NCBI GenBank assembly: GCA_947372365.1
Contig: CANBTK010000174.1
Coordinates: 1 to 5,608 of the forward strand
DNA length: 5,608 nucleotides
Direction: 5' to 3'
DNA from: Flavipsychrobacter stenotrophus
Lineage (GTDB): Bacteria; Bacteroidota; Bacteroidia; Chitinophagales; Chitinophagaceae
Shown: piece by piece, positions 1 through 5,560 of the stretch
Numbering within the stretch: the first letter of the stretch is position 1
Layout of the letters: the number at the start of each line of letters is the position of its first letter
Notes under the pieces: generated by a model
Told to the model about the DNA's origin: nothing
What the model saw: only the letters and a program-made list of their open reading frames with translations
Database searches by the model: none
Made by a program: the position numbers and the translations under genes

Positions 1-1166
1 GCAACCGGCCCCTTAAATGACCCTGCAATATATACGGTGCCAGGCTTCCCTACGCTGATAGCTGTTACATAGTCTTCTGCATCACTACCCGCCTGCCTCG
101 CCCATACAAAGGTGCATGTAGAATCATATTTTGCCAGGAAGGCATCCGTTGTTCCGGGCGAATAATTATGTAACGTTTGTGTGCCGATAACCAAATCGGG
201 GATGGTGTGGCTCCCGAAATAACCAGCCAGGTATATTTCGTTGAGCGAGCCTACGCCTACTGAGTAATGTATGAAATCGCAACATGCATCTGAATAAATC
301 TTACTGATGTGGCTGCCATTGCCTGCCGCATCCAGCTTTAGCAAAAAGTGCTTCCAGGTATAAGCGCCGCCCGTACTTGAAATGGGTGGTGCGTAAAGGT
401 TATTCCCATTAGTGAAACCAGTGGCATAGATGTTACCTGCCACATCAAGCGCAATGGAGCTGATGATTACAAAAGTATAGGGCTCGGAATAGATTTTTTT
501 CTCCCACATCAGGTTGCCCGTGCTGTCATACTTCATCACCAGCGACTCATAACGGTCGTATAGGCTGGTTTGCAGTGTATCGTGGCCAATCACCATAGTG
601 CCTACGAAATAAGTAGATAGCAAGGCTGCGCCATCGCTGCCTGTAACAACTGAACTGCTGTAGGTTTCGCCGCAGCCAATAGTGTTGTAAGCGGTATCAT
701 AGCTCTTGGCCCAGTTAAATGCACCAGTGCCACTATAGCGGGCTATAAAGAACCTTGTGCAGGCATGGTTATAGAAAGTAGTAGCCCCCAATGTTAACGA
801 TGGGGCGGTAAAATTACCCGTTATAAAAATAGCCCCGTTGCTATCAGCGGCAACAGCACTCAGCATATCATCGCCCTTACCGCCTTCCCGCCTGGCCCAT
901 ATAACATTGCCTAAAGAATCGTATTTAACCAGAAAAATATCACTAGTGCCTGCACTGTCATTTACCAATGTGGTACTACCAAAAGTGATGCTGGCGCTGT
1001 TGAAAGTGCCACCGACATAAAGAGAGCCATTAGCGCCTACGGCAACTGATTTGCCTATATCGCCAAGGCTTCCACCTGCTCTGTTGGCGAATTGCCACTG
1101 GCCAAAGCTTCTGCTATGGCACAACAAAAAGAAAAATGGCAGCAGTACAAAAGAGAATTTTTGCAT
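1..1166 (-). CDS. Secreted SBBP-type beta-propeller repeat protein (3' end outside window)
   Basis: The frame is open from an ATG at 1166 to the window edge: 388 complete residues and no stop, so the C-terminus is missing. Residues 1-22 form a signal peptide: MQK, a hydrophobic core rich in F and L, then likely cleavage after SFG before Q23. The rest is built from repeats of about 65 residues. The anchor strand (hydrophobic-K-Y-D-S-x-G-N-x-x-W) recurs near 79-90, 140-152, 210-221, 275-285 and 344-355. Each is followed by a D/S-x-x-G-x-I/V-Y-x-x-G-x-F segment, for example GAIFITGNF at 111-119 and GTVYIAGSF at 376-384. This is the pattern of SBBP (seven-bladed beta-propeller) repeats. In Bacteroidota such proteins are exported and often end in a type IX secretion sorting domain, which would lie beyond the window; that part is inference. 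Specific function is unknown. It is transcribed divergently from the YitT gene. Confidence 0.88.
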   Translation of the reverse strand, partial: MQKFSFVLLPFFFLLCHSRSFGQWQFANRAGGSLGDIGKSVAVGANGSLYVGGTFNSASITFGSTTLVNDSAGTSDIFLVKYDSLGNVIWARREGGKGDDMLSAVAADSNGAIFITGNFTAPSLTLGATTFYNHACTRFFIARYSGTGAFNWAKSYDTAYNTIGCGETYSSSVVTGSDGAALLSTYFVGTMVIGHDTLQTSLYDRYESLVMKYDSTGNLMWEKKIYSEPYTFVIISSIALDVAGNIYATGFTNGNNLYAPPISSTGGAYTWKHFLLKLDAAGNGSHISKIYSDACCDFIHYSVGVGSLNEIYLAGYFGSHTIPDLVIGTQTLHNYSPGTTDAFLAKYDSTCTFVWARQAGSDAEDYVTAISVGKPGTVYIAGSFKGPV

Positions 1167-1222
1167 TATAATAACCGCACCCTGAAAGAAAACGCTTTAC
1201 ATAAACCGCAAAGGTGCGCCCT

Positions 1223-1230
1223 CAAAAATA
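1223..1230 (-). promoter_or_regulatory. Bacteroidota -7 element for the SBBP gene
   Basis: On the minus strand this reads TATTTTTG, a full match to the Bacteroidota housekeeping -7 consensus TAnnTTTG. It lies 56 bp upstream of the SBBP ATG, giving an expected leader of about 50 nt. No good TTTG -33 element is seen at the usual spacing; TTTT about 22 bp upstream is the closest. The assignment rests on the -7 match and on position. Confidence 0.4.
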
Positions 1231-1256
1231 CACAAACATTATAATTGATCGGAAAA

Positions 1257-1285
1257 TTGCAGAAACTCGCTTCAACGTAGCTTTT
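1257..1285 (+). promoter_or_regulatory. Candidate promoter for the YitT gene (TTG-N18-TAGCTTTT)
   Basis: TTG at 1257-1259 is followed after 18 bp by TAGCTTTT at 1278-1285, one mismatch from TAnnTTTG. A transcript from here would have a leader of roughly 115 nt that includes the inverted repeat at 1297-1313 and the AGTAA tandem repeat. A second candidate, TATATTTA at 1376-1383, also has one mismatch but no -33 partner. It would leave only about 16 nt of leader. The sequence alone does not decide between them. Confidence 0.25.
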
Positions 1286-1296
1286 TATAAAATCGC

Positions 1297-1313
1297 AACC
1301 CACAGGCAGGGTT
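1297..1313. repeat. Short inverted repeat AACCC/GGGTT
   Basis: AACCC at 1297-1301 and GGGTT at 1309-1313 are perfect inverted copies separated by 7 bp (ACAGGCA). In the YitT leader this could be a weak hairpin, or on DNA a small operator. There is no following T-run, so it is not a terminator. Confidence 0.3.
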
Positions 1314-1319
1314 ACTGCA

Positions 1320-1359
1320 AACTGCCATGCAGTAAAGTAAAGTAAAGTAGCAACTGCCA
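1320..1359. repeat. Direct repeat AACTGCCA flanking the AGTAA array
   Basis: AACTGCCA occurs at 1320-1327 and again at 1352-1359, 32 bp apart start to start, bracketing the AGTAA tandem repeat. The spacing is three helical turns. This could be a paired protein-binding site or a short duplication; nothing in the sequence decides. Confidence 0.35.
1331..1350. repeat. Tandem pentanucleotide repeat, four AGTAA units
   Basis: Three perfect AGTAA units are followed by AGTAG, starting at 1331 and ending at 1350, in the non-coding region 56 bp before the YitT ATG. Short tandem repeats of this kind can change copy number by slipped-strand mispairing, but four units is near the lower limit for that. 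The array also supplies the in-frame stop (TAA at 1343-1345) that closes the YitT frame upstream. Confidence 0.75.
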
Positions 1360-1405
1360 GCAACAAAAAAATGGCTATATTTATTTAAACCAAAATCCAC
1401 CATGC

Positions 1406-2374
1406 ATGAATTCATTAGTAACGCAGATAGTAAAAAGGACTACCCTCCGGAATAAAACGGGCAGCGAAAAAAAATTTACCAGCCATGAACTGGCTAAGGG
1501 CTGGTGGGAGTTTAAACAAGCTGCAAAGCGCTCAGCCCGTGATACGTTTTCCATAATTATAGGCATATTTTCAGCGGCATTTGGGTTTAAGGGCTTCCTG
1601 CTTACTAACCATTTTATTGATGGTGGCGCTACTGGCATTTCCCTGCTTATCTCTTCGCTCACCCACATACCGCTTTACATTTTGCTGCTGTGCGTTAACG
1701 TACCCTTTGTGTTGCTCGGTTACAAAGTGATAGGTAAAACATTCGCTATAAAAACCGCACTGGCTATATCAGGGCTGGCATTGGTGGTGGCTACCGTCCA
1801 TTTTCCCGACATAACTAAAGACAACCTTTTAGTGGCCATATTTGGCGGCTTCTTCCTGGGTGCTGGCATTGGGCTTTCAGTAAGGGGCGGGGCTGTGCTT
1901 GATGGCACGGAAGTGCTGGCTATCTACATAAGTAAAAGGGCAGGTGCTACTATTGGCGACATCATTATTGTCATTAACGTAATTATTTTTTCTGCTGCAG
2001 CCTATTTTCTTTCCATGGAAATAGCGCTGTATTCCATGGTTACTTACCTGTCGGCATCAAAAACGCTCGATTTTATTATTGAAGGCATTGACGAATATAC
2101 TGGCGTTACCATCATATCGCGCAAACCTGAGCAGATAAAAACCATGATTATTGAAGTGATGGGCAGGGGCATTACTATATACAATGGCAAGGGTGGCTTT
2201 GGCAAGTCTGGCCAGGTAAGCGATGTAGATATTGTATATACCGTAATAACGCGCCTGGAGCTGAACAAACTTAAAACCGAAATAGAAAAAATAGACCCCA
2301 ACGCATTTGTGGTGATGAGCAGCGTGAAAGATACCAAGGGAGGTATGATAAAGAAAAGGCCACTGAAGCATTGA
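1406..2374 (+). CDS. YitT family membrane protein (YitT domain plus DUF2179)
   Basis: The product is 322 residues. The N-terminal 45 are hydrophilic and rich in K/R. A membrane domain follows (about 46-215), with hydrophobic segments near 46-66, 74-103, 112-131, 141-158 and 183-212. Family motifs are NHFIDGGATGIS at 68-79 and a glycine-rich loop, GLSVRGGAVLDGTEVLA, at 156-172. The second corresponds to the GGSTGGTD-like motif of classic members. Residues 225-310 match the soluble DUF2179 domain, with a YNGKGGFGKS loop at 259-268. The family is widespread and its molecular role is not established; transport or sensing has been guessed. The ATG at 1406 is the only in-frame ATG after the upstream stop at 1343-1345. 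An out-of-frame ATG at 1402 opens only 17 codons. The gene is convergent with the SRPBCC gene, 17 bp away. Confidence 0.93.
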   Translation: MNSLVTQIVKRTTLRNKTGSEKKFTSHELAKGWWEFKQAAKRSARDTFSIIIGIFSAAFGFKGFLLTNHFIDGGATGISLLISSLTHIPLYILLLCVNVPFVLLGYKVIGKTFAIKTALAISGLALVVATVHFPDITKDNLLVAIFGGFFLGAGIGLSVRGGAVLDGTEVLAIYISKRAGATIGDIIIVINVIIFSAAAYFLSMEIALYSMVTYLSASKTLDFIIEGIDEYTGVTIISRKPEQIKTMIIEVMGRGITIYNGKGGFGKSGQVSDVDIVYTVITRLELNKLKTEIEKIDPNAFVVMSSVKDTKGGMIKKRPLKH

Positions 2375-2375
2375 T

Positions 2376-2392
2376 GGGTGCAAAGAGCGCCC
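2376..2392 (+). terminator. Possible hairpin between convergent YitT and SRPBCC genes
   Basis: GGGTGC at 2376-2381 can pair with GCGCCC at 2387-2392 around the loop AAAGA, giving six pairs including one G-U in RNA from the plus strand. It starts 2 nt after the YitT stop and its last base is part of the SRPBCC stop codon. Read from the minus strand the stem has one C-A mismatch. No T-run follows on either strand, so it is at best a weak terminator or a 3' stabilising hairpin. Confidence 0.3.
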
Positions 2393-2835
2393 TACCTTGC
2401 TATTTCCGCCAGTTCTTTAACTTTAGCCAATGCAATAGGAAATTTCCCATTCAGGTAGGCGGCGAATTCTTTCACTACATCCATCTCAACTACCAAATGA
2501 GTTTGCCCGCCGGCAGGGCTTAACGTATAGTTTTCGAATGCACCAGCCCATTGCAGTGCCCGGGCACTGGTGGTGTCTTCCACGCCATTATTGTACTCAC
2601 CCAAATGCTGTATTGACATTAATTCGTAAAGGCGGTTTTCTGCAATACGCGAAACCATACCCCTCCCTTGGCCATCCAGGAAAAGGGCTTTACTGCCTGC
2701 CTGCCAATCAGTTTCCACACGGGAGCCTTCGGCAAAGGGGGCTGTCCATAGCGGATAGGTTGCCGCACCCCAGAGTACATCCCAAACTTTTTCGCATGGG
2801 GCATTGATTACTGTGCTAAACTTAAGCTTGTCCAT
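2392..2835 (-). CDS. SRPBCC (START-like/AHSA1-type) domain protein
   Basis: From the ATG at 2835 the product is 147 residues, a single SRPBCC domain of normal length. It opens with the strand FSTVINAPCEKVWDVLWG (6-23), the usual beta-strand then helix start 'I-x-A-P-x-E-x-V-W'. The centre (about 39-80) holds strands including ALFLDGQGRGMVSRI. A tryptophan-containing segment, ALQWAGAFENYTL, lies at 93-105, and the C-terminal helix is FPIALAKVKELAEIA (132-146). The fold forms a hydrophobic ligand-binding pocket in other families; the ligand here is unknown and no catalytic role can be read. A longer in-frame start at 2883 would give 163 residues, but it lies upstream of the TATATTTG element at 2864-2871 and adds 16 residues outside the domain, so 2835 is preferred. 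The gene lies downstream of the TMTC-like gene on the same strand, with 115 bp between. Confidence 0.9.
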   Translation of the reverse strand: MDKLKFSTVINAPCEKVWDVLWGAATYPLWTAPFAEGSRVETDWQAGSKALFLDGQGRGMVSRIAENRLYELMSIQHLGEYNNGVEDTTSARALQWAGAFENYTLSPAGGQTHLVVEMDVVKEFAAYLNGKFPIALAKVKELAEIAR

Positions 2836-2863
2836 CGCTTTTAATTTTAAGTGCGTTGAGGTG

Positions 2864-2871
2864 CAAATATA
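2864..2871 (-). promoter_or_regulatory. Bacteroidota -7 element for the SRPBCC gene
   Basis: The minus strand reads TATATTTG, a full match to TAnnTTTG, 28 bp upstream of the ATG at 2835. The predicted leader is about 20 nt. No clear -33 TTTG is visible. Its presence suggests the SRPBCC gene has its own promoter rather than depending on the TMTC-like gene, and it decides between the two possible starts. Confidence 0.45.
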
Positions 2872-2950
2872 AAAAGCCGGCACCGCTCACCACATACATA
2901 AAAACGACAAAAGCAGGGGGCAAAAGCGGCCAGAAAACCATCACAGCCTG

Positions 2951-4930
2951 CTACTTAACCATTGCTTTTACCTGCTCGTAAAACTGTGCTACCTCGGGCT
3001 TATTAGCCATAAGCTGTTTAGCCTTTTCAAGCGGCTGTAATGCTTCACGGTACTTGCCTGCTGCGAAGTAGCAGTTACCCAGGTTAAACCACATCTCGCC
3101 TACATTGGGTGCTGCTATGGACCCGTATTTGAAGGCGTAGATAGCTGAGTCAATTTTGTTTTCAGCCTTACATTTATTGCCCAGCCCAAAGAAATACTTA
3201 CCTGCTATATCTAGGTAGCGGTTTACATTCACCTGGTTTGGGGTGTATTTGCGCACTGTATCCCAGTCGCTCACAGCCTGCGCCTGAAAGCCCATATTGA
3301 ATTCACAAATACCCTTGTTTACATAAGCAAAATAATGGGTAGGGTTTATCTTTATTGTCTGGCTGAAAAAGGCAATAGCCTTATTGAACCACTCCACCCT
3401 TTTGGGGCCTTCGCCTACTTGCTTCGCCAGCATCATGCAGGCTGCACCAGCATTTACGTTTACAAGGGCACTGTTAGGCGACTTCTTCACATCGGTAAGG
3501 AACAACGTATTGTTGTTTTTCCAGTCGGGGTTGCGGCCAAGTGTTACGTAGGCACTCAGTACTATAAGTACAGCCATTACCGTGCCTACAACGGCATTGC
3601 CGGCGCTGCCAGCCTGTAGTTTTTGGTATATCAGATAGAGTAACGAGGCTATAATTATGCAGAAGCCAATGGAAGAATGGAACACAAGCCTCTCGCCCAT
3701 TGGCGCGCCAATATTGAAAAACAGGTTGCTGATAAGGGCGAGGTTCACCAGGTAAAATGCCAAAGCAAAACCAAGGAAATGCCTCTTAAATATAAACCAG
3801 CACATACCGGCCACCATGCCCACATGTATGGCCAATGACAACCACACTTTAATATCGCCGAAATTGCTGTAGGGTATCTGGTTATAGGAGTAATCGGCAA
3901 CCAAAGGATAAGGGGCAAAAAGCAGTTTCAGGTAGTCGAGCAATATGGCTATAACTGACGCCAGCTTTTGCGAAGCCGTTGCATAGAAATACGGGTTATT
4001 CATAATATCCTTTTCAGCCCCTTCAGCAGCGTCGGTAATGGATACACGCCTGAATAAAATATAGATAACTAAAGGTATAAGGTAGGGCAGGAATTTCTTT
4101 AAGCTGTTTTGGATGCTTTCCTTACCGAAAATATAAAACGATAGTGGCAACAACACAGCCAGCAATGCCGCATATTCTTTCGATAGCAGCGCCAGGAAGA
4201 AGAACGCGCAGCCCCAAACCAAATCCGTAGCCTTTTTGGTAGCCAGGTAACCGAATGCTTTAATGAAGGTGAGCGAAATAAACAGCACCGAAAGTATCTC
4301 GTCACGGCTTTTTACATTGGCTACCACCTCGGTATGCAGCGGGTGTATGGTAAAAAGTACTACCGCCATAAATGCCAGCAAAGGGTCGTCCGGAAAAACT
4401 ACCCGCCGCAAAAACAACAGCAATACAATAGCTGCAAGTATATAAAGCATTACGTTAACAAAGTGCCGCATATGCATATCCCTCACCAGTTTATGCTCTA
4501 GTTCGGGGGTGCGGTCAGCGGCAGTATTGGCATTTTCAGGTTCGGCATTTACCCCAAATACCTGCTGCTCTATGGCAAACGATATCAATGACAGCGGCCT
4601 GTAACGCCCACCGGCCAGCTCATTGCCGCCATTGCGCTGTTCCAGGTAGCTTTGGTAGGCATCGTGCGTCATTATGTCGCCAATGCCAACAACCCCTTTT
4701 TGCACATAGGCATTATCTACAATGGCCATCATATCATCGAAGGCATATTCGTTAGACAGGCTATTGGCATAAAAAACAAAGCCAATAATAGCCAATATAA
4801 TGGCCTGGGTACGGAAATCGAATAGGGAATATTTATGAGGTTCAGGCTGGGGCTGGGCAGCACTGGCCTTAGCAGCAGGTTCCTTTTTCTGCTCAACGGG
4901 ATTTATGCCTTTGTTACTATTTTTTGCCAT
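2951..4930 (-). CDS. TMTC-like GT-C membrane glycosyltransferase with C-terminal TPRs
   Basis: The product is 659 residues. Residues 1-38 are hydrophilic and Lys/Ala/Pro-rich, probably cytoplasmic. About eleven hydrophobic helices follow between 41 and 464. The first outer loop holds YAFDDMMAIVDN (62-73); the acidic pair D65-D66 sits where GT-C enzymes keep catalytic acidic residues. Further landmarks shared with eukaryotic TMTC proteins are YRPLSLISF (110-118), HPLHTEVVANVKSRDE (196-211), LSKEYA (249-254), GERLVFHSSIGFC (412-424) and R-x-PDW (466-470). The C-terminal part (about 484-659) carries TPRs near 484-529, 531-564, 569-603 and 611-644, the last being a canonical WFNLGNCYFAAGKYREAL (614-631). 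Family knowledge: TMTC1-4 are O-mannosyltransferases (GT105) using a lipid-linked mannose donor; bacterial relatives are mostly uncharacterised. Acceptor and sugar are unknown here. It could instead modify a lipid or polysaccharide. Stop is TAG at 2951-2953. Confidence 0.85.
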   Translation of the reverse strand: MAKNSNKGINPVEQKKEPAAKASAAQPQPEPHKYSLFDFRTQAIILAIIGFVFYANSLSNEYAFDDMMAIVDNAYVQKGVVGIGDIMTHDAYQSYLEQRNGGNELAGGRYRPLSLISFAIEQQVFGVNAEPENANTAADRTPELEHKLVRDMHMRHFVNVMLYILAAIVLLLFLRRVVFPDDPLLAFMAVVLFTIHPLHTEVVANVKSRDEILSVLFISLTFIKAFGYLATKKATDLVWGCAFFFLALLSKEYAALLAVLLPLSFYIFGKESIQNSLKKFLPYLIPLVIYILFRRVSITDAAEGAEKDIMNNPYFYATASQKLASVIAILLDYLKLLFAPYPLVADYSYNQIPYSNFGDIKVWLSLAIHVGMVAGMCWFIFKRHFLGFALAFYLVNLALISNLFFNIGAPMGERLVFHSSIGFCIIIASLLYLIYQKLQAGSAGNAVVGTVMAVLIVLSAYVTLGRNPDWKNNNTLFLTDVKKSPNSALVNVNAGAACMMLAKQVGEGPKRVEWFNKAIAFFSQTIKINPTHYFAYVNKGICEFNMGFQAQAVSDWDTVRKYTPNQVNVNRYLDIAGKYFFGLGNKCKAENKIDSAIYAFKYGSIAAPNVGEMWFNLGNCYFAAGKYREALQPLEKAKQLMANKPEVAQFYEQVKAMVK

Positions 4931-4947
4931 AGTTGTGTAATCAGTGC

Positions 4948-4979
4948 TAAAAATAGTGATAAAGAGTTATTGCCGGAAA
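4948..4979 (-). promoter_or_regulatory. Candidate promoter for the TMTC-like gene
   Basis: On the minus strand TTTC (4979-4976) is followed after 20 bp by TATTTTTA (4955-4948). Each element is one mismatch from the Bacteroidota consensus TTTG / TAnnTTTG, and the spacing is normal. The -7 element is 17 bp before the ATG, giving a very short leader of about 10-15 nt. Confidence 0.35.
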
Positions 4980-5023
4980 TTATTTGGCCTTAACTGTTTA
5001 AAACCTGGCTGTTCAGCTTGGCC

Positions 5024-5056
5024 CCCATCAAATAATATGGGTATACTGAAACAGTA
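5024..5056. repeat. Two adjacent short inverted repeats in the divergent intergenic region
   Basis: CCCAT (5024-5028) and ATGGG (5037-5041) are inverted copies with 8 bp between them. Two bases later, TACTG (5044-5048) and CAGTA (5052-5056) form a second inverted repeat around AAA. They lie about midway between the starts of the TMTC-like and HPF-like genes. They could be operators for a regulator acting on one or both genes, or chance; arms of 5 bp are weak evidence. Confidence 0.3.
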
Positions 5057-5123
5057 AATAATAAAAATAAATGGCAACCCAATACAACCTTTACTAACTG
5101 AATTATACGCACCTTTACCACCG

Positions 5124-5138
5124 GGCCGCATGCCGGCC
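5124..5138 (+). promoter_or_regulatory. GC-rich hairpin in the leader of the HPF-like gene
   Basis: GGCCG (5124-5128) pairs with CGGCC (5134-5138) around the loop CATGC, an all-GC five-pair stem in an otherwise AT-rich intergenic region. It ends 23 nt before the HPF-like ATG. No T-run follows and no gene on the plus strand ends just upstream, so it is more likely a leader structure than a terminator. I find no convincing TTTG/TAnnTTTG promoter for this gene; the nearest match is the poor CACCTTTA at 5110-5117. Confidence 0.35.
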
Positions 5139-5142
5139 ATTT

Positions 5143-5160
5143 ATGATAACCAACTCTTAG
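5143..5160 (+). CDS. Possible five-codon leader ORF upstream of the HPF-like gene
   Basis: ATG at 5143 opens a frame encoding MITNS and stops at TAG 5158-5160, one base before the ATG at 5162. Both ATGs sit in the same local context, ATGATA. If translated, ribosomes finishing here could restart on the main gene. It lies just after the GC-rich hairpin at 5124-5138. An ORF this short can occur by chance; the only support is its position. Confidence 0.2.
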   Translation: MITNS

Positions 5161-5161
5161 T

Positions 5162-5476
5162 ATGATAGTACAGTTCAACACCGATCATAATATTACTGCC
5201 AGCGAAACCATGAGTGCCGGGGTAATAGCCCGTATAACAGACGAATTAAGCCACTACAGCAGCCATATAACCAGGGTGGAAGCCCACCTGACCGAAGAAA
5301 ACGGCCATAAAGAAGGCGTGCATGACAAACGCTGCGTGCTGGAAGCCCGTGTAGAAGGCCATAACCCCATAGCAGTAACCAACCATGCCGGCAACAACCA
5401 TGAGGCAGTAGGCGGCGCGATAGATAAATTAAAATCGGCGCTTGAAACCGTGATAGGCAAAGCAAGGAACCATTAA
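5162..5476 (+). CDS. HPF/RaiA-family ribosome-associated protein, short form
   Basis: The product is 104 residues, close to the usual length of short hibernation-promoting factors. It opens with a beta strand, MIVQFNTDHNI (1-11), then a helix ending near DELSHYSSHITRVEAHLT (27-44), the family pattern of helix, then a strand with '-I-x-x-V-x-x-x-L'. The segment HDKRCVLEARVEGHNPIAVT (54-73) and the final helix HEAVGGAIDKLKSALETVIG (80-99) match the 'DKRC-x-x-EAR' subgroup of HPF/RaiA-like proteins. Known members bind the small ribosomal subunit near the mRNA and tRNA sites and silence idle ribosomes; a ribosomal role for this subgroup is inferred. It has 10 histidines, and 14 acidic against 10 Lys/Arg residues. 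The long-form C-terminal dimerisation domain is absent. The start at 5162 fits the first strand; no Shine-Dalgarno is seen. It is divergent from the TMTC-like gene. Confidence 0.82.
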   Translation: MIVQFNTDHNITASETMSAGVIARITDELSHYSSHITRVEAHLTEENGHKEGVHDKRCVLEARVEGHNPIAVTNHAGNNHEAVGGAIDKLKSALETVIGKARNH

Positions 5477-5509
5477 GTAAACCCAAATTTTATTGTACTT
5501 ACAACAAGC

Positions 5510-5523
5510 CCCAATCCCTTGGG
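5510..5523 (+). terminator. Possible weak hairpin after the HPF-like gene
   Basis: CCCAA (5510-5514) pairs with TTGGG (5519-5523) around the loop TCCC, 33 nt after the HPF-like stop. No T-run follows. An alternative long-range pairing, AACCCA (5480-5485) with TGGGTT (5526-5531), would enclose it. Termination here is possible but not well supported. Confidence 0.25.
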
Positions 5524-5560
5524 CCTGGGTTCCTGTGCGTAATTGCGTAACTTTATAAGT

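Noticed and set aside
1283..1292. Palindrome TTTTATAAAA considered as an operator
   Set aside because: Purely AT and overlapping the promoter candidate; such palindromes are common by chance in AT-rich intergenic DNA.
1166..1366. Minus-strand 66-residue frame just upstream of the SBBP gene, its stop overlapping the SBBP ATG
   Set aside because: No recognisable domain; it spans the AGTAA repeat and the promoter candidates, and its composition looks like translated intergenic sequence.
1402..1455. 17-codon out-of-frame ORF starting at the ATG 4 bp before the YitT start
   Set aside because: It overlaps the YitT coding region with no sign of its own function; kept only as a possible influence on initiation.
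2044..2383. Minus-strand frames of 97 and 108 residues opposite the 3' part of the YitT gene
   Set aside because: The plus strand carries a clear DUF2179 domain throughout; these are shadows.
2904..2931. CAAAAGC repeated twice between the TMTC-like and SRPBCC genes, considered as a terminator
   Set aside because: The copies are direct, not inverted, and no stable hairpin with a T-run could be built.
4990..5181. Minus-strand 63-residue frame in the divergent intergenic region
   Set aside because: It overlaps the start of the HPF-like gene, has no family resemblance, and runs through the inverted repeats; most likely chance.
5193..5486. Minus-strand frames of 97 and 68 residues opposite the HPF-like gene
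   Set aside because: They are antisense to a well-supported gene and show low-complexity L/R/C/W-rich composition.
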